A DNA stretch of 64,000 nucleotides, taken from CAVORB01 sp963736235. Lineage in GTDB: Bacteria; Pseudomonadota; Gammaproteobacteria; Chromatiales; Chromatiaceae. The notes beneath the pieces are model-generated. The model ran no database searches. It was not told the origin of the DNA and was given only the letters and a program-made list of their open reading frames with translations. Of the stretch, positions 1-9,608 are shown piece by piece. The DNA lies in assembly GCA_963736235.1 (NCBI GenBank), contig CAVTOR010000006.1:124001-188000 (forward strand). Direction: 5' to 3'. The translations under genes were made by a program, and so were the position numbers. Position 1 is the first letter of the stretch. The number at the start of each line of letters is the position of its first letter.

Positions 1-100
1 TAGCACAAGAGAAGAATCTTTCGTTGTTGCATTGCGAACCCAGAAAGCCGGCCGCTAGGATTAACGCACCAACCACCGGAATGTCTCGAGGATGACCGCC

Positions 101-1199
101 ATGTGCAATGCCTGCAGCCTGAATGTGAACGAGTCTGAAGCCGTTGATCGATTCGCCGACCAGCTGCTGAACATGCTTAACCAAGGCGCGTTGTCGCTGA
201 TGGTCTCCATCGGCCACCGCACGGGGCTGTTCGACGCCATGGCGGAGCTGCCGCCGTCCAACGTCGATGACATAGCCACCCAGGCTGGGTTGACCCCGCG
301 CTATGTCAAGGAATGGCTGGGCGCCATGGTCGCCGGAGGTATGGTGCGGTATGCGCCTGAGGAGAAAAATTACCACCTCCCCGCCGCCCATGCCGCCCTG
401 CTGACGCGCACCGCGGTAGCGGACAACATGGCCGTTTTCGCCCAGTACATTGGCCTGCTCGGCCAAGTGGAAGATCGCATTATCGACTGCTTCCGCGAGG
501 GAGGTGGCGTCGGTTACGAGCACTATCCGCGCTTTCACGAAGTGATGGCAGAGGACAGTGGCCAGACGGTGCTCGCAGGCCTCGACGAGCACATCCTGCC
601 GTTGCTCGACCAGGATGTACTGGAGGCGCTGAAAAAGGGGCATCCGCGTACTCGACATCGGCTGTGGTCGCGGCAAGGCATTGTTGCACCTCGCCGCTCG
701 ATTCCCAGACAGCAAATTCATCGGCTACGAACTGTCAAACCAAGCGCTGGCCCAGGCCCGAGAAGATGCCGCTCAATCCGGTTTGGAAAATGTCCGTTTC
801 GAACAGCGCGACTTGACCGGCTTCGATATGACGGCAGACCCAGAGGCCTTCGACCTGGTCACGGCGTTCGACGCCATCCACGACCAGGCGGCTCCCAGGG
901 AGGTACTCGACGGAATCCACCGCACCCTCGTGCCGGGAGGCACCTTTCTCATGCAAGACATTCGCGCTTCCAGCCATTTGGAGAACAATCTGGAGCACCC
1001 CATCGCTCCGTTTCTCTACACGATATCAACGATGCACTGTATGACGGTATCGCTCGCCCAGGGAGGCGAAGGCCTGGGGACGATGTGGGGTGAAGAGCTG
1101 GCGTTGGAGATGCTGCGCGAAGCCGGCTTCGATCAGATTGCAGTCCGGCAACCGCCGCACGACTTTCAGAATAACTTCTACCTGATGCGCAAAGCTTAG
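101..1199 (+). CDS. Class I SAM-dependent methyltransferase, Rv2258c-like winged-helix type (frameshifted)
   Basis: Two reading frames join into one methyltransferase of about 365 residues. The first part (to about base 640) resembles the N-terminal winged-helix dimerisation domain of Rv2258c-type methyltransferases. The second part opens with the SAM-binding loop VLDIGCGRGK and continues to a normal C-terminus. The frame changes at a run of A and G bases near 629-640, a typical place for a miscalled indel. ATG at 101 has GAGG about 9 bases upstream; ATG at 92 is the alternative. The substrate is unknown and the gene has no operon partner here. Confidence 0.7.
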
Positions 1200-1214
1200 C
1201 GTGGGACTGGCGGA

Positions 1215-1234
1215 TGCCCCCCGTACGGGGGGCA
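1215..1234. repeat. Perfect GC-rich palindrome
   Basis: A 20-base perfect inverted repeat lies just after the methyltransferase stop, between two convergent genes (the methyltransferase and mrfB). It could act as a bidirectional transcription barrier, but there is no T tract on either side. The rest of 1200-1421 shows no gene I can support. Confidence 0.45.
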
Positions 1235-1421
1235 TGGAATCTCAGGTTCGTAGGACTCCTCGACAGGGACGTCGGGACCGTGGGCGTCCCCAGGTTCCGC
1301 GGAGTCGAGAGCGTAAAGCGTCCGTTGCCCGACCGGGAGCTGTGCTTCGCGATTCGGCGCTGTTACCCCGCGCGCGAAGCCCGAGGCCCAACTGGTCCCT
1401 CTGGCTCCAGCGCCCAATATC

Positions 1422-2621
1422 TCAGTTGTCGCCACCAGCGCCGTTGACGCGATGCCGCAGCCGCCGGAGGCGGTGCTCGCGCGCCGGTCCGCGCGGCAGC
1501 CTGGCGGCGAGCTGCAGGGCGCGGTGCAGGTCTCCCGCCCGGTGCTCCAGGTGCTTGGCGAGGGCCTCGACCGCCCGGGGCTCGTCCCGCTGAGCGAGCA
1601 TCTCCCAGATCGCCAGCGCCTCGTCCCACGCACCCCGACGCCTGCACAGCCCCGCCAGATCCAGAAGGCCCCGCGCGCAGAGCCGCCCACGGTTGGCCGA
1701 CAAGAGACCGAACGCCCGCTCCCTATCCCCGATCCTAAAATGATGCGCGGCGACCGAACGGATGTCCGCCCCTGTCGCCGCCGGGTCACGCAGGCTTTGC
1801 GCGAGGGCCGGCACCAGGGCCGGCAGGGACAGGAGATCCCGGCTGTTGTGCTCGAGGACGCCGGCGAGGGCATCGACCTCCCCCCGCCGCAGCCATGCGA
1901 GCCAGGCGCTCGGGGCCTCGGAGCCCGGCAGGTCTCCTCCACGCCCGACGCCGAGCAGACGCTCCTCGGCCGTCGCCAGCCTGCAGTCCGGCCAGACCGG
2001 GGCGAAGGCGCGGCGCACCAGTCCGAGCAGGTCGAGGTGAGCCATCGGCTCCAGCGGCGAGCGCATCCCCGCCAGACGGAAGCGAGTGGTCAGCAGCGGG
2101 ACATCGAAGGTCTTGCCGTTGTAGCTGACCAGCAGACCAGCCGAGCGGATCTCGCCGCCGACCGCATCGAGATACGCCGGCTCCGCATCCAGCCTGGCGA
2201 GCAGGTACTGGCGCACCAGCAGATCATCGCCCTCGATCCGCGCCAGACCGCAGAGGAAGGCCCAGGTGCCGGTGCCGCCGGCGAGCCCGCTGGTCTCGGT
2301 GTCGAGAAAAAGCCAGCCGGACGGCGGGCCGCAGTCTTGCGCCAGAGACGGCAGCTCCGGCACGCAGGCGCCGAGCACGATTCGCCCATGACGTCGCGTG
2401 AGCGGATACCGGCGCTCCACCCGAAGTACCCCGGGGGCCAATGTTCTGGCGCCAAGTCGCTCGGCAAGGGCGTGCTCGTCGGGTACGGGCACGGTCGCAT
2501 GACGGCGATCAGCCCCACGCAGCCGGCGCAGCCGCTCCGCCAGATCGGACCTCTGTGGCGCAGGCGCGGGCTCAGGCAACTCGCCGCCCCGCAGCTGCCG
2601 CAGGCGCTGCTCAAGCCTCAC
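1422..2621 (-). CDS. mrfB: MrfB/YprB-like RNase H-fold 3'-5' exonuclease with TPR-like tail
   Basis: A 399-residue protein with a DEDD-type exonuclease core. Residues about 104-110 carry the metal-binding DTE motif (LFLDTETSG), followed by SYNGKTFDVP, HLDLL and HNSRDLLSL, the spacing seen in YprB/MrfB. The C-terminal 130 residues are helical and rich in Leu, Arg and Ala, like the TPR part of MrfB. The start is the GTG at 2619-2621, which overlaps the last codons of mrfA, so the two genes are probably translationally coupled. In Bacillus subtilis MrfB acts with the helicase MrfA in UvrABC-independent repair of mitomycin C lesions; the same role here is inferred from the pairing. Confidence 0.8.
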   Translation of the reverse strand: MRLEQRLRQLRGGELPEPAPAPQRSDLAERLRRLRGADRRHATVPVPDEHALAERLGARTLAPGVLRVERRYPLTRRHGRIVLGACVPELPSLAQDCGPPSGWLFLDTETSGLAGGTGTWAFLCGLARIEGDDLLVRQYLLARLDAEPAYLDAVGGEIRSAGLLVSYNGKTFDVPLLTTRFRLAGMRSPLEPMAHLDLLGLVRRAFAPVWPDCRLATAEERLLGVGRGGDLPGSEAPSAWLAWLRRGEVDALAGVLEHNSRDLLSLPALVPALAQSLRDPAATGADIRSVAAHHFRIGDRERAFGLLSANRGRLCARGLLDLAGLCRRRGAWDEALAIWEMLAQRDEPRAVEALAKHLEHRAGDLHRALQLAARLPRGPAREHRLRRLRHRVNGAGGDN

Positions 2622-5013
2622 CGAGCAGCCCCAGCACCCGCAGGGCCAGATCCTTGGGCATCGAGGCACGCCCGTCGTCCCCCGCCAGGATGGGACCGAC
2701 ACAGGCCGGACAACCGGCGGTACAGGGGCAGTCCCGAACCAGGCGCTCCGCGTCCGCGACCAGCCGGGCGGCGTCGTCGAACAGGGGAGCGGACAGGCCG
2801 ACGCCGCCGGGATAGTTGTCGTACAGGAAGAGCGTCGGTGCAAAGCGGCGTTCGGAATCAGGGTCCGCCGGCGCATTGTCCCGACCCGCGCATCCCGCCG
2901 CGCCCGTCCGCGCCGACCGCGGCCGACCAGGTGCCCTCCCCGTCCCCCACTGCACGGCCCAGGTCCCTCAGCTCCGACATGGCGCGCAGCGCGGCCACGT
3001 GATGCAGCGCATAGGCGGCGCCAAGGAAACCCTCGATGGCCTGCTGGCGCTGGGGCATCAGGCGCTCCAGGGTGCTCGGGTCCGCGCGCCACCAGACGGC
3101 GGTGGTGTGCATCTCCTGATCCGGCAGGTTGATGTTGCCGTAGCCGATGTTGTCGTGGCTGTAGTAGCGAATCTTCTTGTAGCCCGGGTAGCGGCGCACC
3201 AGGTGCACCTCGCCGTGGGCCGCGGCGGAGCTGGCGCGAGGGCGCGTCTCGAAGCAGTCCAGGATCTTGAGCCGCGTGTAGTCGATGGCGTCCGTGTAGT
3301 AGTCGGCGCGGGTTCGCCGGACGAACGCCTTGCGCCCGACCCAGTCCAGTCGCTCCACCTGGAAGGGCTGGGACTGGATCATGTAGATGGCCCCTTCGTA
3401 AAGTGTGCCGGGGGCGCTGGTGTAGTCCACCTCCGCCAGTATCTTCTGGCCGCCGTCGCGTGGTGTCCACCACCACGAAGTTCCCTTCCGCCACCGAGCG
3501 CAGCGACACCGCGTTCGCCGGGTAGCTGTCGCCCACCCAGTACCAGCGCTTCCCCTGCCGCTGGAGTATGCCCTCCTCCTGGAGGTAGGCGAGCATCTCG
3601 CCGAGGTCCTCGGCGCCGAAGGACTCTCCTTCTGAAAACGGCAGCTCGAAGGCCGCGCAGCGCACGTGGTCGAGCAGGATCAGGAGCTGGTCCGGATGGA
3701 TGCGCGCGTGCTCCGGCGAGGCTCCGAGAAAGAACTCCGGGTGACGCGCGATGTACTGATCCAGGGGATCGCTGGTGGCCACCAGCACCCCCAGGGTCGG
3801 ACGCTGACGGCGTCCTGCACGGCCCAGCCGCTGCCAGGTGGCGGCGACCGTGCCCGGATAGCCATTCAGCACCGCCACGTCCAGCGCCCCGATGTCGACC
3901 CCGAGCTCCAGCGCCGAGGTGCTCACCACCACGTCCACACGCCCCGCGCGCAGGGCCTTCTCCGTGACCCGCCGCTCGCTGGGAAGATAGCCGCCGCGGT
4001 AGGCGAGAACCCGCGGGCGGCCTGCGGGGGTCACGGTCGAACACGTCCTTCAGGTACTTGGTGATGACCTCCACCATGAGCCGGGAGCGCGCGAAGACGA
4101 TGCTCTTGAGGCCCAGCCTGGCCGCCGAGCGCGCGATGCGGGTGGTCTGGGAGCGGGCGGAGGCGCGGATGCCAAGATCGGGGTTGATCACCGGCGGGTT
4201 CCACAGCAGCAGCCGGCGCTCGCCCCGCGGCGAACCGCTTTCGGTGACGGCGACGACCGGCTCCCCGATCAGGCGCTCCGCGAGCTCACCCGGGTTGGCG
4301 ATGGTGGCGGAGGCGAAGATGAACCGCGGCGACACGCCGTAGAAGCGGCAGATCCGCCCGAGACGGCGCAGGACATTGGCCACGTGGGAGCCGAACACCC
4401 CGCGGTAGCTGTGCAGCTCGTCCACCACCACGAAGGCCAGGGACTCGAAGAACTGCGACCACTTGGTGTGATGGGGCAGGATCGCCTGATGCAGCATGTC
4501 CGGGTTCGAGACCACGATGTCGCCCCGGGTGCGCACCGCCTTGCGGGCGTCGCCCGGCGTGTCCCCATCGAAGGTGAAGGCCTTGACCCCGAGCTCGGCG
4601 GCGCGGTTGAGCTCCATCAGCTCCGCCACCTGGTCCTGTGCCAAGGCCTTGGTCGGGAAGAGATACAGTGCCTTGGCCTGACGACCGAGCACCGCGTCCA
4701 GCACCGGCAGGTTGTAGCACAGGGTCTTGCCCGAGGCGGTGGGGGTGGCGATCACCAGGTGCCGGCCGCCGCGGGCGAGCTCCCACGCCTGGACCTGGTG
4801 GGCGTAGAGACGCCGCACCCCCCTGCCCTCCAGGGCGCGGCGCAGCCCCGGTTGCATATCGAGGGGCAGCGGCGCATAGCTGCCTTCTGACGGAGGAAAT
4901 ACCAGCTCGCCGGTGATGCGCTCCCCATAACGCCGCTTGAGCCCGGCGACCAGCCGCTCGAGCCGGTCGTCCGCCACCGCCGCACTTACCACCTCTGCCC
5001 GCGCCGTCGCCAT
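2611..5013 (-). CDS. mrfA: MrfA/YprA-like DEAD/DEAH-box helicase with DUF1998 zinc domain (three frameshifts)
   Basis: About 800 residues once three indels (near 4030, 3462 and 2890) are bridged. The N-terminal helicase domain has motif I ATPTASGKT (residues about 89-97), motif II VVDELHS (about 196-202) and motif III SAT (about 235). The second RecA domain has STSALELGVDIG and QRLGRAGR. The C-terminal region ends with the cysteine cluster CPCTAGCPAC, matching the four metal-binding cysteines of the MrfA DUF1998 domain. MrfA is a 3'-5' DNA helicase; here it sits directly upstream of and overlapping its partner nuclease. All breaks lie in conserved segments that continue in another frame, one at a G run, so I read them as sequence error. 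Confidence 0.85.
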
Positions 5014-5160
5014 GCGTGCCTCTCCCCTGCTGATCCCCGTCGAGCTTAGGCGCGGGGGTGACTCATTCCGTGAGTCCGTGCCCCCGGGAGGACCTGAGCG
5101 GGAAACCCCGGCCGGAGATCGGTAGAATTGCTCGATTTCTCAGCCTGCGGAGTACCGGAC

Positions 5161-6152
5161 ATGCGCAAGTATCACGTCTACGGCATCGGCAACGCCCTGG
5201 TGGACATGGAGTACGAGGTCGACGTCAGCGACCTCGAGAAGCTCCGCATCGACAAGGGGGTCATGACCCTGGTGGACGAGGCCCATCAGACCGAGATCAT
5301 GGAGCACCTCAAGCAGCACCATCACCAGAAGGGCTCGGGCGGCTCGGCGGCCAACTCGGCCATCGCCGTCAGCCAGCTCGGCGGCAACGGCGTTCTACTC
5401 GTGCAAGGTCGCCAACGACCACCTCGGCCACTTCTACATGGACGACCTGATCAACGGCGGCGTCGACACCAACCACCACACCGACCGGGACCACGGCCAC
5501 ACCGGCCGCTGCGTGGTGCTGGTCACCCCGGACACCGACCGCACCATGGTCACCTATCTCGGCATCAGCGGCGGCGCTGTCGGAGAAGGAACTGGTGGCC
5601 GAGGCCCTGCGGGACTCCGACTACTTCTACACCGAGGGCTACCTGGTCACCTCCGATCCGGCGCGCAACCTCTCCATCACCGCCAAGCGGATCGCCGATG
5701 AGGCGGGGGTGAAGACTGCCATCTCGCTCTCCGACCCCAACATGGTGACCTACTTCAAGGCCGGGCTGATGGACATGATCGGCAGCGGGGTAGACCTGCT
5801 GTTCGCCAACGAGGCCGAGGCAAAGGGCATGGCCGACACCGACGACCTGGACGCCGCCGTCGCCTTCCTGAAGACCATCGCCAGGGAGTTCGCCATCACC
5901 CGCGGCCCCAAGGGCGCCCTGGTCTACGACGGCAAGGAGATGATCGAGATCGCGCCGGTGAAGGTCCAGGCGGTGGACACGGTCGGGGCCGGCGACATGT
6001 TCGCCGGGGCGTTTCTCTACGGCCTGACCCAGGGCTGGGGCCACCGCCGCGCCGGGGAGCTGGCGGCAGCCGCCTCCGCCAAGCTGGTCACCAGCCTGGG
6101 ACCGCGCATCAGCGCCGAGGAGACCCAGGCCATCCTGCGCCGGTTCCTGTGA
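5161..6152 (+). CDS. PfkB-family carbohydrate kinase, adenosine-kinase-like (two frameshifts)
   Basis: About 330 residues when indels near 5390 and 5578 are bridged. The N-terminus (YHVYGIGNALVDME) and the GSGGSAANSA segment are typical PfkB substrate-site features; the C-terminal signature DTVGAGDMFAGAFLYG carries the catalytic Asp and anion hole. The family phosphorylates sugars or nucleosides with ATP; proteobacterial members with this N-terminus are usually annotated as adenosine kinase, but the substrate is not proven by sequence. It is divergent from mrfA across 147 bases and is followed after 28 bases by the FmdB-type gene. Confidence 0.8.
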
Positions 6153-6180
6153 CCGCGCGCGAGCCGCAGGAGCACCCGCG

Positions 6181-6702
6181 ATGCCCGTCTACGAGTTCTA
6201 CTGCCGCGACTGCCATACCATCTACAGCTTCTTCTCCCGGCGGGTGAACACCACCGCCCGCCCGGCCTGCCCGACCTGCGGGCGCCCCGAGCTGGAGCGC
6301 CAGGCGTCCCTGTTCGCCATCTCCAAGGGCCGCCCGGAGAGCGAGGGCGACACCGAGCTCCCGCCCGGCATGGACGAGGAGAAGATGATGCGCGCCTTCG
6401 AGTCCATGGCCGGGGACCTGGAGAACATCGACGAGAACGACCCCAAGCAGGCCGCCACCATGATGCGCCGCCTGTTCGACGCCTCCGGCATGAAGATCGG
6501 CGACGGCATGGCCGAGGCCATCCGCCGCATGGAGGCCGGCGAGGACCCCGACCAGATCGAGGCCGAGATGGGCGATGTGCTGGAGCAGGAGGACCCGTTT
6601 GCTGGACAGTCGGCGAAGAAGTCATCGCTGCCCGATCTGAAGCAGCTCAGGCGCGAGCTGTTGCCGCCAAAGCGGGATGAGAATTGGTATCCGCTGAAGT
6701 AG
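6181..6702 (+). CDS. FmdB-family zinc-ribbon protein
   Basis: 173 residues. The N-terminal 45 residues form a zinc ribbon: MPVYEFYCRDC, then CPTCG, giving two CxxC-type knuckles. The remainder is acidic, helical and rich in Met and Glu, ending in a basic segment. The family (FmdB/CxxC_CXXC_SSSS) is thought to be regulatory, but its molecular role is unclear. It follows the kinase gene on the same strand, so co-transcription is likely. Its TAG stop lies inside a GTAG-headed REP repeat. Confidence 0.8.
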   Translation: MPVYEFYCRDCHTIYSFFSRRVNTTARPACPTCGRPELERQASLFAISKGRPESEGDTELPPGMDEEKMMRAFESMAGDLENIDENDPKQAATMMRRLFDASGMKIGDGMAEAIRRMEAGEDPDQIEAEMGDVLEQEDPFAGQSAKKSSLPDLKQLRRELLPPKRDENWYPLK

Positions 6703-6729
6703 GGCGGATGCCCGCAGGGCGATCCGCCA
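6699..6729 (+). repeat. GTAG-headed REP-like palindrome
   Basis: GTAGGGCGGAT followed by an imperfect palindrome ending ATCCGCC. The GTAG head matches the tetranucleotide that typically marks REP sequences recognised by RAYT (TnpA_REP) transposases. Its TAG doubles as the stop codon of the FmdB-type gene. Confidence 0.6.
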
Positions 6730-6806
6730 TTTCCGCAGCCTTCGCAATCCCAGAACCCCCGGGCAGAGAACGGGATCGCGATCCGTAGCCGCTACTCTCG
6801 GCAGGT

Positions 6807-6837
6807 GGCGGAACCTCCTATCGGAGTTCCGCCCTAC
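6807..6837 (-). repeat. GTAG-headed REP-like palindrome, inverted copy
   Basis: Reads GTAGGGCGGAAC on the minus strand with a GTTCCGCC/GGCGGAAC stem. It faces the copy at 6699-6729, so the two form an inverted (BIME-like) pair across about 100 bases of otherwise empty DNA. Confidence 0.55.
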
Positions 6838-6914
6838 GCGGGCTATGCCGCTTGGGCTACTCCACTGCCGCCTCCTGAGTTACGCTTGCGGTCATCGAGC
6901 CTATGGAGACTGTA

Positions 6915-7139
6915 ATGATCGAGCGAATCACGATGGATCCATCCATCTGCCACGGGAAGCCATGTATCCGCGGTCTCCGCTATCCGGTGGAGAACATCCT
7001 GGAGTGGCTCGCAGGCGGCATGACGATCGAGGACATCCTTGCGGATTACGAAGACCTGACCCGCGAGGACATCCTCGCTGCGCTCGCCTTCGCCGCCCGG
7101 GTGGCACATACCAAAACGGTCATCACCCTCGCCGCATGA
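6915..7139 (+). CDS. DUF433 family protein, putative antitoxin
   Basis: 74 residues from ATG 6915 (an ATG at 6903 adds four). The pattern MDPSICHGKPCIRGLRYPV is the DUF433 signature, followed by a helical part (ILEWLAGGMTIEDILADYEDL). DUF433 proteins usually precede a DUF5615 PIN-like gene and are regarded as the antitoxin/DNA-binding partner. The stop overlaps the start of the next gene in an ATGA, indicating translational coupling. Confidence 0.8.
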   Translation: MIERITMDPSICHGKPCIRGLRYPVENILEWLAGGMTIEDILADYEDLTREDILAALAFAARVAHTKTVITLAA

Positions 7140-7438
7140 GGTTCATCGTCGACGCCCAGTTGCCCCGGCGCATGGCGCACTGGCTGGCGGCGCGCGGTCA
7201 TGACGTGTTACACACGCTGGATCTGGCCGACGGCAATCGCACGCCCGACGTCGCGATCATCGAGCTCGCTTGCCGAGACAATCGAATCGTCGTCACCAAG
7301 GACGCGGATTTTGTCAGCTCCTACCTACTCACAGGGCGACCGCCGAGGCTCTTGTTCGTAGCGACCGGGAACATGGGCAACGCTGATCTGCAACAATTGC
7401 TGGAGCAGAACATACGAAATCCTGGAGGACGCCCTTGA
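7136..7438 (+). CDS. DUF5615 PIN-like protein, putative toxin
   Basis: 100 residues with a PIN-like fold: FIVDAQLP at the N-terminus (acidic residue at the active site), RGHDVLHTLDL, then VVTKDADF in the middle with the second acidic pair. These are the conserved points of DUF5615 (Mut7-C-like/PIN-like) proteins paired with DUF433. The likely activity is RNA cleavage by analogy with VapC, but it has not been shown for most members. The start is fixed by the ATGA overlap with the upstream gene. Confidence 0.8.
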   Translation: MRFIVDAQLPRRMAHWLAARGHDVLHTLDLADGNRTPDVAIIELACRDNRIVVTKDADFVSSYLLTGRPPRLLFVATGNMGNADLQQLLEQNIRNPGGRP

Positions 7439-7608
7439 GTCGAATTCATTCATCGAGCTGAGCCGTGACAGCCTCTTGATTCATCAATGAGGCCAACCGA
7501 AACGCATTCTTAACAAGATCGCGGAACCGCTCGACGCTTTCCGCCGCATGCCTCGCCCGACAGAAATTCTGGGTCTTTCGCGAATCGTGTGGGCAAAGTT
7601 TCCGACCC

Positions 7609-7850
7609 TCAAGAAATGAGCAGTGGGCGTTGCCGGGCATAGGGTGAAACCGGAAGGTGTGCGAGCTTCCCGGCGATCAAGTAGGCAATGGTGATCAGGC
7701 TGCGGGTCGTGAGATAGCCGCGAGCGCGGGCCTTGGCTGTCTGGATCAGGGAATTGATGCCCTCCACGCGACCGTTGGAGAGGCCGGAGTCGAAGGCATT
7801 GAGCAAGTCTTGCAGATGGGTCTTGAGCGTGGCGCCAAGCGAGGTAGGGC
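7609..7850 (-). pseudogene. ISL3-family transposase, C-terminal fragment
   Basis: About 80 residues resembling the end of DDE_Tnp_ISL3 transposases: the segment SNGRVEGINSLIQ carries the last catalytic Glu, followed by KARARGYLTTRSL. The N-terminal three quarters are missing. The break coincides with a GTAG-headed REP at 7844, so the fragment is a relic and cannot encode an active transposase. Bases 7439-7608 show no gene. Confidence 0.65.
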
Positions 7851-7873
7851 GCAATAGCGAAGCGTATTGCGCC
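7844..7873 (+). repeat. GTAG-headed REP-like palindrome
   Basis: GTAGGGCGCAATA, a short loop, then TATTGCGCC: a near-perfect stem of nine base pairs. It lies at the truncation point of the ISL3 remnant. A related inverted piece (GTAGGGCGCAATAGGG on the minus strand) is at about 7947-7962. Confidence 0.6.
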
Positions 7874-8007
7874 GCATGGAACCGCATTTATCCGGCGCAA
7901 TACGGGCGCGGGGACAACCAATTCTCACCGCAGACTTGAAGGTGCGCCCTATTGCGCCCTACCTGCGCTTGGGGTTGGCGGCGGCGTTCCATGCCTCTGG
8001 TGCCCGG

Positions 8008-8136
8008 CTACTTCGCCGCCCGCTGAATAGCCTCGCCGGCGCTTTCGATGTCCCTGCCCGCGCCCTTGATGGTCTCGCAGCCGCTGAGCGCGGCGATGAG
8101 GGCGAGACAGACCAGTATCGGCAATATCCTTCGCAT
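8008..8136 (-). CDS. Entericidin-like small lipoprotein
   Basis: A 42-residue protein beginning MRRILPILVCLALIAALSGC: a signal peptide with a lipobox (ALSGC), so Cys20 would be lipidated. The mature part, ETIKGAGRDIESAGEAIQ, is the entericidin A/B pattern (K/RGAG-DI-GEAI). Entericidins are tiny cell-envelope lipoproteins. GAGGGA lies 8 bases before the ATG. It follows nuoN by only 23 bases on the same strand and may be read from the nuo transcript. Confidence 0.8.
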   Translation of the reverse strand: MRRILPILVCLALIAALSGCETIKGAGRDIESAGEAIQRAAK

Positions 8137-8159
8137 TGCGGGTTCCCTCGTCTAACCCA

Positions 8160-9596
8160 TCAGGTGAAGGCCGCCTGACAGACGGAGAGCAGCGCGGCCG
8201 GGAACAGCCCGAGCACCAGCATGGCAACGCCGTTCACGGACAGGGCCACCCTGGCGCCCGCGCCCAGCGTCAGCGGCGCATCCTCGGTGGGCGCGTCGAA
8301 GTACATCAGCTTGACGATGCGCAGGTAGTAGAAGGCGCCGATGATGGAGAAGAAGACGCCGATCACCGCCAGCCACCAGAGGCTGACCTGCACCACCGCC
8401 TCCAGCACCAGCAGCTTGGCCATGAAGCCGACCGTGGGCGGAACCCCGGCCATGGAGAACATGATCAGCCCCATCATGGCGGCGTACCAGGAGTCGCGCT
8501 CATTGAGGCCCTTGAGGTCGTCCAGGTTCTCGGCATCGAAGCCCTTGCGGCTCAAGAGCAGGAGCACGCCGAAGGCGCCCGCCGCCATGACCGCGTAGAC
8601 GATGGCGTAGAACATCGCGGCCGCATAGCCCTGGGAGGTGCCGGCGAGGAGCCCGAGGAAGATGAAGCCCACGTGCGAGATGGTGGAGTACGCGAGCATG
8701 CGCTTGATGTTGGTCTGGGCGATGGCGATCACGTTGCCGAGACCCATGGACAGCACCGCCAGGATGATCAGCATGCCCTGCCAGTGGACGTGCAGCCCGC
8801 CCATGCCGTCGACCAGGAGCCGCATGGCCAGGGCGAAGGCGGCGATCTTGGGCGCGCTGCCGAGGAACAGGACGACCGGCGTCGGCGCGCCCTGGTAGAC
8901 GTCCGGCACCCACATGTGGAAGGGGACGGCGCCGAACTTGAAGCCGATGCCGATCACCAGGAAGGCGATTCCGAACACCAGGACCTTGTTGTCCATGCCT
9001 TGCGACGAGGCCGTCGCGGAGATGGTGCCGAGCTCCAGCGATCCGGTGGCCCCGTAGATCATGGACATGCCGTAGAGCAGCATGCCGGAGCCCAGCGCGC
9101 CGAGGACGAAGTACTTCATGGCCGCTTCCGCGCCCCTGGTGGAGTCGCGGTCGAAGGCGACCATCGCGTACAGGCACAGGGCCAGCAGCTCCAGGCCCAG
9201 ATAGACGGTGAGCAGGCTGTTGGCGGAGACCATGATCATCATGCCGAGCACGGCGAACAGCCCCAGCACGTAGTACTCGCCGGTGAGCATGTCCCGGTCG
9301 CGCAGCCAGTCCTTGGCGTAGACGAAGGCGAACAGGCTGATCAGCAGGATGAGCACCTTGAGCACGTCGCTCATGGCATCGCGCACGTAGGTGCCGTCGA
9401 ACACCACCTGCGGCACCCCGCCCCCGACGACGCCGGTGACCCCGATCGCGACCAGGAGGCCGATGAGGGTGATGGCGTGGTTTGCGCCCTTACGGTGCTC
9501 CGGCAGGTAGAGGTCGACCAGCAGCACGGTGCTTGCCAGCACCAGCACGGTGATCTCGGGGAGTACGGGAATCAGAGCGGCGAAATCGAAGGACAT
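8160..9596 (-). CDS. nuoN: NADH-quinone oxidoreductase subunit N
   Basis: 478 residues, polytopic membrane protein of the proton-pumping-antiporter (ND2) family. Visible landmarks are the repeated hydrophobic segments, GLELLALCLYAMVAF, FKFGAVPFHMWVPDVYQGAP (conserved Lys and Pro) and the TNIKRMLAYSTISHVGF segment with the key membrane Lys. The length is normal and the frame is intact. Last gene of the nuo operon; its product forms one antiporter-like module of the complex I membrane arm. Confidence 0.95.
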   Translation of the reverse strand: MSFDFAALIPVLPEITVLVLASTVLLVDLYLPEHRKGANHAITLIGLLVAIGVTGVVGGGVPQVVFDGTYVRDAMSDVLKVLILLISLFAFVYAKDWLRDRDMLTGEYYVLGLFAVLGMMIMVSANSLLTVYLGLELLALCLYAMVAFDRDSTRGAEAAMKYFVLGALGSGMLLYGMSMIYGATGSLELGTISATASSQGMDNKVLVFGIAFLVIGIGFKFGAVPFHMWVPDVYQGAPTPVVLFLGSAPKIAAFALAMRLLVDGMGGLHVHWQGMLIILAVLSMGLGNVIAIAQTNIKRMLAYSTISHVGFIFLGLLAGTSQGYAAAMFYAIVYAVMAAGAFGVLLLLSRKGFDAENLDDLKGLNERDSWYAAMMGLIMFSMAGVPPTVGFMAKLLVLEAVVQVSLWWLAVIGVFFSIIGAFYYLRIVKLMYFDAPTEDAPLTLGAGARVALSVNGVAMLVLGLFPAALLSVCQAAFT

Positions 9597-9608
9597 AGGT
9601 GTGATCCG

